From: an uncultured Methylococcaceae bacterium
GTDB taxonomy: Bacteria; Pseudomonadota; Gammaproteobacteria; Methylococcales; Methylomonadaceae
Reading direction: 5' to 3'
Length of the DNA stretch: 5,035 nt
NCBI GenBank assembly: GCA_903939355.1
Contig: CAJAHC010000454.1
Coordinates: 1-5,035, forward strand
Both the position numbers and the translations under genes were made by a program. Below, one piece after another: positions 1 through 5,035 of the stretch. The notes under the pieces were generated by a model, which was given only the letters and a program-made list of their open reading frames with translations, was not told the DNA's origin and made no database searches. Position 1 is the stretch's first letter, and the number at the start of each line of letters is the position of its first letter.

Positions 1-76
1 AAATAAAGACTAGATTTACAGTTGTCACCTCAGATTATATGTAAGTGCTTGCCACTGAAAAAGGACTAAAAACCTT

Positions 77-478
77 ATGACTATACCTAGCCTTGAAACA
101 TGGATGTGGGCGGAAGCTTGTGAAATACTACAGCAAGCAGATCGCTTACACCGACAGTTCTTTAGACCTGCCATTACAAAAGCACAACGCCTTTTATGGG
201 AACCACCTATTGATGTTTATGAAACCCCAAGTGAAGTAAAAATCATGATAGCGCTACCTGGCGTTCCCTCCGAGGAGTTATTTATCAGACTTGAAAATAA
301 CCTGCTCATTATAAGCGGACAGCGACGACTACCAATTAATTCAGAATCTCAAATACGGCGACTGGAAATACCCTATGGCAATTTCGAACGTCGAATTGAA
401 CTCCCGAGCGGGCATTTTGAAATCGGAACGCGAGAATTAAATAATGGTTGTTTATTAATTTTACTCAGTAAAATGTAA
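77..478 (+). CDS. Hsp20/alpha-crystallin family small heat-shock protein
   Basis: This is a probable ATP-independent cytoplasmic holdase that binds unfolding proteins and keeps them soluble for refolding or degradation. The 133-residue protein has a helical N-terminal arm (about residues 1-40) followed by an alpha-crystallin domain (about 41-133). The domain opens with the typical WEPPIDVYET segment (41-50). It continues with ALPGVPSEEL (59-68), a beta strand ending in ISGQRR (79-84), and the family signature IPYGNFERRIELP (98-110). Near the end is NNGCLLILLSK (122-132), a variant of the usual A-x-x-x-N-G-V-L motif. The chain stops there, so the C-terminal extension with the I-x-I oligomerisation motif is missing. 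The ATG at 77 is preceded by AAGGA at 61-65 and by an in-frame TGA at 56-58, which fixes the start region. The gene lies 7 bp before lon in the same direction, suggesting one transcript. No convincing heat-shock promoter is visible in the 76 bp upstream. Confidence 0.93.
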   Translation: MTIPSLETWMWAEACEILQQADRLHRQFFRPAITKAQRLLWEPPIDVYETPSEVKIMIALPGVPSEELFIRLENNLLIISGQRRLPINSESQIRRLEIPYGNFERRIELPSGHFEIGTRELNNGCLLILLSKM

Positions 479-480
479 GG
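476..480 (+). promoter_or_regulatory. Ribosome-binding site of lon overlapping the upstream stop codon
   Basis: The sequence TAAGG contains both the TAA stop of the small heat-shock gene (476-478) and a short Shine-Dalgarno core, five bases before the lon ATG at 486. This arrangement favours translational coupling: ribosomes finishing the chaperone are placed at the lon start. The site also supports ATG 486 as the true start of lon. Coupling is inferred from position only. Confidence 0.6.
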
Positions 481-485
481 GCTTT

Positions 486-2894
486 ATGCAAATTAATAAG
501 ATCAAAAACTTTCTGCTAGGCTCAGTCGAAGATAATGAAAAGTCAGTTTTAGAATCTTCTGAGGAAGTTTTGACGCAATCCCCGCCCATTCCAAATGATG
601 CACTTATTATTGTTCCCATGCGAAGCACTGTGCTTTTGCCCCAAAACGTTTCCCCATTATTAATAGGTAGAAAATCATCTATTTCCGCTATCCAACAAGC
701 TGTGAGGATGGAGAAACCGATTGGTTTACTTATGCAACAAAGTGACAAAGATGAAGATCTGGGACCAAATGATCTATATACCATTGGTACGGTATCGGAG
801 ATATTGCGTTACTTGACAGCCTCTGATGGCTCTCATCATGTGGTTTGCCAAGGATTACAACGCTTTCGGATAAAGGAGTTTTTATCAGGTTATCCTTTTC
901 TTGTTGCCCGCTGTGAATTGTATGAAGAACCTGCAATCAATAATCAAGATGTTGAAGCCAGAATCATTAGTCTTAAACAAAAAGCACTGGAAGCACTAGC
1001 ACTGACTAGGCAAGCACCCGACGAATTAATAAATGCCATTCAATCTATCACCTTACCCAGCATGCTGACTGATTTGATTGCCAGTTACCTGATTTCGAAA
1101 GCTGAAGAAAAACAAGAAATACTATCCCTCTTCAATATACAAGAACGGATTGATAAATTACTGGAGCTACTCAATTATCAAATCGAAGTTTTAACGCTCT
1201 CCAACAAAATCAATCAACAAACCCAAGAAACGATGGATCAAAGACAGCGTGAATTTGTGTTACGAGAACAAATGAAAGCTATCCAGAAGGAATTGGGCGA
1301 GGGCGATGAAAATACTGCTGAAATCACGGAAATCGATAAGGCAATCAGTGCTGCTAAAATGCCTGAAGACGTCGAAAAACAAGCGCGTAAAGAGTTGAGC
1401 CGCTTACAACATATGTCAGATGCCAGTGGCGAGTATTCAATGGTTCGCACCTATCTTGATTGGTTGACAGAACTGCCATGGTCTGTTGCAAGTGCAGGAG
1501 CTATCGATATCCAAAAAGCCAGGGACATTCTTAACGAAGACCACTATGGTCTGGATAAAATCAAACAACGCATATTAGAGTTCTTAGCTGTAAGAAAATT
1601 AAATCCAAGTGGCAAGAGCCCTATATTATGTTTTGTTGGACCGCCTGGTGTTGGTAAAACTTCTTTAGGACGGAGTATTGCACGGGCAACCAGTCGAGAA
1701 TTCATTCGTACCAGTTTGGGTGGCCTGCATGATGAAGCGGAGATTCGTGGACACCGGCGTACCTATATTGGTGCATTGCCCGGCAATATTATTCAGTCCA
1801 TACGCAAGGCTGGCACCAATAATCCCGTGTTTATGCTGGATGAAATGGACAAACTGGGATCGGGATTTCAGGGTGACCCTTCGTCAGCATTACTTGAAGT
1901 TTTAGACCCTGAACAAAACTCAAGCTTCCGTGATAACTATTTGGCTGTCCCCTTTGATCTCAGTCATGTGATGTTTATTGGCACAGCAAATGTACTGGAT
2001 AATATCCCTATGCCGTTGCGCGACCGTATGGAAGTAATCGAATTATCCGGCTACACGCTGGATGAAAAGGCCAAGATTGCAAGACGCTATTTAATAGACC
2101 GTCAATTGGAAACAAACGGACTTAAAGTCGATCAATGTTCCATCTCAGATCAGGCCATAGAGATGATCATTCAAGATTATACTCGTGAAGCCGGCTGTAG
2201 AAATCTTGAACGAGAAATTGGCTCTGTATGTCGACATGTCGCTATTTGTATAGCCGAAGACAGAGCTGTTAACAAGCACATTGACAGCGAACATATTCCT
2301 GACATTCTGGGTGCCAAAAAATTTGACAGAGATATCGCGATGCGTACCAGCGTCTCCGGTGTTGCTACCGGACTAGCCTGGACTCCGGTCGGTGGGGATA
2401 TTCTTTTTATTGAAGCGTCACGTATTCCAGGCAACGGCAAACTCATCCTTACCGGACAGTTGGGTGAAGTTATGAAAGAAAGCGCCCAGGCCGCATTAAG
2501 TTTGCTTAAATCACGCATCAACGTATTAGGCTTAGATCAGGATTTATTCGACAAAAATGATATCCATATTCACGTCCCCGCCGGAGCCATACCCAAAGAT
2601 GGGCCTAGTGCCGGAGTTGCCATATTTACAGCTTTGTATTCTGCGTTTTCTGAACGCATTGTTCGTAATGATATTGCCATGACTGGAGAAATCAGTCTGC
2701 GTGGCTTGGTATTACCAGTTGGTGGTATTAAAGAAAAAGTCATTGCTGCGGCAAGAGCAGGAATAAAAACAGTTATGCTACCTTCACGCAACCAACGAGA
2801 TTTTGAAGATATACCTGAATTAATCAGAAATCAGCTTCATTTCGTCTGGCTGGATAGAGTTGATGACTTGTTAACTATTGCTCTGGAAAAATGA
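486..2894 (+). CDS. lon: ATP-dependent Lon protease (endopeptidase La)
   Basis: This is a cytoplasmic AAA+ serine protease that unfolds and degrades misfolded and selected regulatory proteins as a homohexamer. The 802 residues hold the complete bacterial LonA layout. A variable N-terminal extension (1-37) is followed by the LON substrate-binding domain (about 38-235) and a helical, partly coiled-coil linker (about 236-380) that contains REFVLREQMKAIQKELGE. The AAA+ module has Walker A GPPGVGKT at 385-392 (Lys391) and Walker B FMLDE with Asp452 and Glu453. An arginine follows in PLRDRME (Arg514), and the sensor-2 region TREAGCRNLERE contains Arg572. The protease domain (about 617-800) has catalytic Ser708 in KDGPSAGVA and Lys751 in GGIKEKV, so the Ser-Lys dyad is intact. 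E. coli Lon has 784 residues; most of the extra length here is at the N terminus. The gene is paired with a small heat-shock gene and is not beside clpX or hup, so it may be a second lon copy. All key residues are present, so activity is expected. Confidence 0.98.
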   Translation: MQINKIKNFLLGSVEDNEKSVLESSEEVLTQSPPIPNDALIIVPMRSTVLLPQNVSPLLIGRKSSISAIQQAVRMEKPIGLLMQQSDKDEDLGPNDLYTIGTVSEILRYLTASDGSHHVVCQGLQRFRIKEFLSGYPFLVARCELYEEPAINNQDVEARIISLKQKALEALALTRQAPDELINAIQSITLPSMLTDLIASYLISKAEEKQEILSLFNIQERIDKLLELLNYQIEVLTLSNKINQQTQETMDQRQREFVLREQMKAIQKELGEGDENTAEITEIDKAISAAKMPEDVEKQARKELSRLQHMSDASGEYSMVRTYLDWLTELPWSVASAGAIDIQKARDILNEDHYGLDKIKQRILEFLAVRKLNPSGKSPILCFVGPPGVGKTSLGRSIARATSREFIRTSLGGLHDEAEIRGHRRTYIGALPGNIIQSIRKAGTNNPVFMLDEMDKLGSGFQGDPSSALLEVLDPEQNSSFRDNYLAVPFDLSHVMFIGTANVLDNIPMPLRDRMEVIELSGYTLDEKAKIARRYLIDRQLETNGLKVDQCSISDQAIEMIIQDYTREAGCRNLEREIGSVCRHVAICIAEDRAVNKHIDSEHIPDILGAKKFDRDIAMRTSVSGVATGLAWTPVGGDILFIEASRIPGNGKLILTGQLGEVMKESAQAALSLLKSRINVLGLDQDLFDKNDIHIHVPAGAIPKDGPSAGVAIFTALYSAFSERIVRNDIAMTGEISLRGLVLPVGGIKEKVIAAARAGIKTVMLPSRNQRDFEDIPELIRNQLHFVWLDRVDDLLTIALEK

Positions 2895-2963
2895 GCCCTA
2901 AAATAGTTGAGTGTTGGCTGATCCCAAATAACACAGACTGGCTAATAAATAGATAAAACCATT

Positions 2964-3518
2964 ATGGAACGCTTTCTCCTTGCAATTGGGATGTCACTAT
3001 TGAGTTCTTGCTCAAACTTACCAGCTGCAATCGAAAATCCTCCTCTCTATGACCTTTCATATAGTCAGGCAACTCAACAAATCAACCATTTTACCGGTGC
3101 TCCTGTACGTTGGGGTGGAGTTATTATTACCGTTGAAAATGAACAAAAATTTAGTCTCATGCAAGTATTGAATTATCCACTTTCCGATTGGGGTCGGCCT
3201 CAACTCGATAAACCTTATAACGGACGTTTCGTTGTTAAAACCCCGGAATTTCTGGATCCTGTCATTTATAAGTCAGATTCAGAAATCACTATTGCAGGAA
3301 CGCTTAAAGGTGATATTAAACGCTCCATCGGAAACAAAACACTACAAATCCCATTAATCGAAGCTACTACTATCTACTTATGGCCATCTTATGATGCAAG
3401 TGATTATTATGGTTACCGTCCATATGGTTATAGTGGTTTTGGCCTTCATTACCCTTATTATGGCTACTATGGTTTTTATCCTTATTACTGGGATGGCTTT
3501 TATTATCCCTATTGGTAG
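2964..3518 (+). CDS. Slp-family outer-membrane lipoprotein
   Basis: This is a probable outer-membrane lipoprotein of the Slp family. E. coli Slp is induced by starvation and stationary phase, and the molecular role of the family is not well defined. The 184-residue precursor has a short signal peptide and a lipobox LSSC at 13-16, so Cys16 is the predicted lipidation site. Ser at +2 (residue 17) argues for export to the outer membrane. The family core follows: APVRWGGVIITVEN (46-59), then a YPLSDWGRPQLDKPYNGRF stretch and VKTPEFLDPVIYK, and later an LWPSYD segment. Residues 143-184 form a Tyr/Gly/Pro/Trp-rich tail. The ATG at 2964 is the only sensible start: an in-frame TAA lies at 2943-2945, and the next Met (residue 10) would leave too short a signal peptide. 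No good Shine-Dalgarno sequence precedes it. The gene lies 69 bp after lon and 34 bp before the aldolase gene. Family assignment is confident; function is not. Confidence 0.88.
   Translation: MERFLLAIGMSLLSSCSNLPAAIENPPLYDLSYSQATQQINHFTGAPVRWGGVIITVENEQKFSLMQVLNYPLSDWGRPQLDKPYNGRFVVKTPEFLDPVIYKSDSEITIAGTLKGDIKRSIGNKTLQIPLIEATTIYLWPSYDASDYYGYRPYGYSGFGLHYPYYGYYGFYPYYWDGFYYPYW
3390..3515 (+). repeat. Low-complexity Tyr/Gly-rich coding repeat (lipoprotein C-terminal tail)
   Basis: This stretch encodes the last 42 residues of the lipoprotein. By count, 17 are Tyr, 3 Phe, 2 Trp and 7 Gly, built from imperfect YYG, YGY and YPYY units. At the DNA level TAT/TAC, GGT/GGC and CCT/CCC codons alternate. 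The octamer CCTTATTA occurs at 3453-3460 and again at 3480-3487, 27 bp (9 codons) apart. Such a tract can vary in length by slippage or unequal recombination. It is degenerate at codon level and not an exact tandem array. Confidence 0.7.
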
Positions 3519-3540
3519 CCTTTATTACATGATAAGAATC

Positions 3541-3546
3541 AGGAGA
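3541..3546 (+). promoter_or_regulatory. Ribosome-binding site that fixes the TTG start of the aldolase
   Basis: AGGAGA is a strong Shine-Dalgarno sequence, six bases before the TTG at 3553. An in-frame TAA at 3547-3549 rules out any start further upstream. The first in-frame ATG lies at 3643, beyond the catalytic D25-E26-S27 codons. TTG 3553 is therefore the only start consistent with an active enzyme. Confidence 0.85.
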
Positions 3547-3552
3547 TAAACC

Positions 3553-4572
3553 TTGAGTACACAAACCGAGCTACAAAATACTATTGCTGACCTTGTCCTC
3601 AAAGGTAAAGGTATACTTGCCGCCGATGAAAGTAACCCGACCATGGCCAAACGCTTTGCAGCCATTAATGTAGTTTCTACAGAAGAAAGTCGTCGCGTCT
3701 ATCGTTCATTACTACTAACCACACCAGGCTTAAGCGAATTTATCAGTGGTATTATTCTGTTTGAGGAAACGCTAGGCCAAAAAACTGATGACGGTAAGCT
3801 TCTTCCTGTTGTCGTTGCTAATCAAGGCATAGTGCCCGGCATCAAAGTCGATAAAGGTACCTTGCCGCTATCTAATGCATCGGGGGATTTAATTACACAA
3901 GGTCTGGATGGACTGGCGGAGCGTCTGGCAAGTTACAAAGACCAAGGCGCACGCTTTGCTAAGTGGCGTGAGGTTTATACTATCAGCCTCTGTAATCCGT
4001 CCCAACTTGGTATAAATTCCAACGCTGAAGTCTTGGCGCGCTATGCAGCCATTTGTCAGTCAATAGGTATTGTACCGATTGTTGAACCGGAAGTGCTTTT
4101 AGATGGGGATCATACCATTGAGCGTTGCCTAGAAGTGACACAAGCAGTTCAACATGCAATATTTCATGCTTTACACAGACATCAAGTAAAACTGGAATAT
4201 ATGGTACTTAAACCTAATATGATCATGCCCGGAAAGATGTTTCACTGCAAAGCATCACCAGAAGATATTGCTCAGCAAACTCTTACGCAGTTACGCCGTT
4301 CGGTTCCTGCTGCAATGCCTGGTATCAATTTCCTTTCCGGCGGACAAACACCGGAAGAAGCGACAGCTAATCTAAATGTCATGAATGTCATGGCTGGCAA
4401 TGCCCCTTGGGAGTTGAGCTTTTCTTATGGGCGGGCGCTGCAACAACCGGCTCTTCATGCCTGGCAAGGAAAAACCGAAAATACTTTAGTAGCACAACAT
4501 GCTCTTTTAAAACGTATTCGGCTTAATGGTGCTGCACGTTATGGTCATTACTCAACGGTCATGGAAAATTGA
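3553..4572 (+). CDS. Class I (Schiff-base) fructose-bisphosphate aldolase
   Basis: This cytoplasmic enzyme reversibly cleaves fructose 1,6-bisphosphate into dihydroxyacetone phosphate and glyceraldehyde 3-phosphate through a lysine Schiff base, without a metal. It can serve glycolysis, gluconeogenesis or sugar-phosphate cycles. The 339-residue chain is a single TIM barrel of the animal/plant-like class I family. Counterparts of the rabbit muscle active site keep a constant offset of about nine residues. These are Lys98 in GIKVDKG, Lys137 and Arg139 in FAKWR, Glu178 and Glu180 in VEPEVLLDGDH, Schiff-base Lys220 in MVLKPNM, Ser262 in FLSGGQTPEEA, and Arg294 in SYGRALQ. Asp25 in GILAADES corresponds to the rabbit Asp33. 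The C terminus ends in YSTVMEN, without the terminal Tyr of vertebrate aldolases. The gene uses a TTG start with a strong ribosome-binding site. It follows the lipoprotein gene by 34 bp and may be co-transcribed with it. No class II (zinc) features are seen. Confidence 0.97.
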   Translation: MSTQTELQNTIADLVLKGKGILAADESNPTMAKRFAAINVVSTEESRRVYRSLLLTTPGLSEFISGIILFEETLGQKTDDGKLLPVVVANQGIVPGIKVDKGTLPLSNASGDLITQGLDGLAERLASYKDQGARFAKWREVYTISLCNPSQLGINSNAEVLARYAAICQSIGIVPIVEPEVLLDGDHTIERCLEVTQAVQHAIFHALHRHQVKLEYMVLKPNMIMPGKMFHCKASPEDIAQQTLTQLRRSVPAAMPGINFLSGGQTPEEATANLNVMNVMAGNAPWELSFSYGRALQQPALHAWQGKTENTLVAQHALLKRIRLNGAARYGHYSTVMEN

Positions 4573-4611
4573 TAGTTACTTGCAACCAATAATAATCCAC
4601 CAAAAGTCTGG

Positions 4612-4640
4612 TTAACCCCCAACGTATACACTGCTATGAT
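4612..4640 (+). promoter_or_regulatory. Candidate sigma-70 promoter with extended -10
   Basis: TTAACC at 4612-4617 matches four of six bases of the -35 consensus. A 17-bp spacer separates it from TATGAT at 4635-4640, which matches five of six bases of the -10 consensus. The upstream TG at 4632-4633 makes an extended -10 (TGCTATGAT). Transcription would begin near 4647 and leave a leader of about 70 bases before the ATG at 4717. The -35 lies inside the perfect 8-bp palindrome GGTTAACC (4610-4617). This is the best promoter match found by eye in the window and suggests that the phosphotransferase-like gene is transcribed separately from the aldolase gene. Confidence 0.5.
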
Positions 4641-4670
4641 TGGGTAGACACTATATACTTGTTAAACATT

Positions 4671-4690
4671 CAATCAATTAAACCTGATTG
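4671..4690 (+). repeat. Short inverted repeat in the leader of the phosphotransferase-like gene
   Basis: CAATCA (4671-4676) and TGATTG (4685-4690) are perfect inverted 6-mers around an 8-base loop. They lie between the candidate promoter and the start codon at 4717. The stem is AT-rich and no T-run follows, so it is not a rho-independent terminator. It could be a small leader hairpin or a protein-binding half-site pair, or it may be chance. Confidence 0.3.
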
Positions 4691-4716
4691 TAAGGACAGC
4701 TAACGGGTAACAAATC

Positions 4717-5035
4717 ATGCCAATCACCAGATATTCTAACTTGATTAAAGGCTTGCTCAAACCCACTGCCTATCAACATAAAGTATCGTCTGTTAATGTT
4801 CTTGAAACGCATATTTCCTGGGTATTATTAACTGGGCACTATGCCTATAAAATCAAAAAACCAGTTGATTTTGGTTTTCTGGATTTTTCCACCTTAGAAA
4901 AACGCCATTTTTTTTGTCACGAAGAAATTCGACTTAATCGACGTTTAGCTCCCGATTTGTATCTTGAAGTTGTGCCAATTACAGGTACTCTCGAGCAACC
5001 AAAAATGGGTGAGATGGGTAAGATCATTGACTACG
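4717..5035 (+). CDS. Aminoglycoside phosphotransferase/ATP-binding bifunctional-family protein, N-terminal part (cut by window end)
   Basis: The first 106 codons are present and open to the window edge. The translation resembles the N terminus of the family annotated as bifunctional aminoglycoside phosphotransferase/ATP-binding protein. In that family a kinase-like phosphotransferase domain is followed by a P-loop ATPase domain, about 500 residues in all. The recognisable block is HISWVLLTGHYAYKIKKPV (32-50), then DFGFLDFSTLEKR (51-63), EEIRLNRRLAPDLYL (69-83) and EVVPI. Lys45 or Lys47 in AYKIKKP is the likely ATP-binding lysine of the kinase fold. The family name comes from fold similarity, and the physiological substrate is not established; the name should not be read as antibiotic resistance. 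An in-frame TAA at 4708-4710 lies just upstream, so ATG 4717 is the first possible ATG. Only a weak GGG (4705-4707) serves as a ribosome-binding site. The P-loop domain lies outside the window and is inferred. Confidence 0.82.
   Translation, partial: MPITRYSNLIKGLLKPTAYQHKVSSVNVLETHISWVLLTGHYAYKIKKPVDFGFLDFSTLEKRHFFCHEEIRLNRRLAPDLYLEVVPITGTLEQPKMGEMGKIIDY

Noticed and set aside
15..41. Possible promoter before the small heat-shock gene: TTTACA (15-20) or TTGTCA (22-27) with TATATG (36-41)
   Set aside because: The spacers are 15 bp and 8 bp, and no -10 match lies 16-18 bp from TTGTCA. The real promoter may lie left of the window.
48..80. CTTGCCA (48-54) with CCTTATGA (73-80) as a sigma-32 heat-shock promoter
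   Set aside because: The match is partial, the spacer is too long, and transcription would start inside the coding sequence.
461..2791. Several open frames of 68-114 codons on the minus strand, and one in another + frame, inside lon
   Set aside because: They overlap a clearly conserved lon gene and show no motif of their own; they are by-products of its codon use.
2911..2934. GTGTT / AACAC inverted repeat after lon as a terminator
   Set aside because: The stem is only 5 bp with a 14-base loop, and no T-run follows.
3370..3564. Minus-strand open frame rich in His and Asn
   Set aside because: It is the antisense image of the Tyr/Gly-rich codons of the lipoprotein tail, with no ribosome-binding site and no recognisable protein features.
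4584..4613. AACCA / TGGTT inverted repeat after the aldolase as a terminator
   Set aside because: The stem is 5 bp with a 20-base loop and is followed by AACCCCC, not by a T-run.
1..5035. CRISPR arrays, tRNA or rRNA genes, insertion sequences, attachment sites
   Set aside because: No regularly spaced repeats, RNA gene signatures, transposase coding or terminal repeats were seen on reading both strands.

Overview
The window is about 5 kb of AT-leaning, densely coding bacterial DNA with every supported gene on the + strand. A Slp-family outer-membrane lipoprotein beside proteobacterial-type Lon, small heat-shock and phosphotransferase-family proteins points to Proteobacteria, most likely a gammaproteobacterium. 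An environmental lineage such as a methanotroph or sulfur oxidiser would fit, but that narrower guess is not proven by the sequence.

Layout. Positions 77-478 encode a compact Hsp20/alpha-crystallin chaperone. After 7 bp comes a full-length ATP-dependent Lon protease (486-2894), whose ribosome-binding site overlaps the chaperone stop codon. A 69-bp gap with no recognisable terminator leads to a short Slp-like lipoprotein (2964-3518) with a strongly aromatic C-terminal tail. A further 34 bp on is a class I (Schiff-base) fructose-bisphosphate aldolase that starts at TTG (3553-4572). A 144-bp intergenic stretch carries the best promoter candidate of the window (about 4612-4640). It precedes the 5' part of a phosphotransferase-like gene of the bifunctional 'aminoglycoside phosphotransferase/ATP-binding protein' family, which runs off the right edge (4717-5035+).

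How the genes relate. The chaperone and Lon form a tight, probably translationally coupled protein-quality-control pair: a holdase that binds unfolded protein and a protease that removes it. The lipoprotein and aldolase follow in the same direction with no visible terminator, so stress or stationary-phase co-transcription is plausible but unproven. The last gene probably has its own promoter.

Nothing here amounts to a clearly new system. The more interesting points are that Lon lies outside the usual clpP-clpX-lon-hup neighbourhood and is paired with a small heat-shock protein, that this chaperone lacks the C-terminal I-x-I tail, the aromatic tail of the lipoprotein, and a 21-codon reading frame that bridges lon and the lipoprotein gene by an ATGA overlap.
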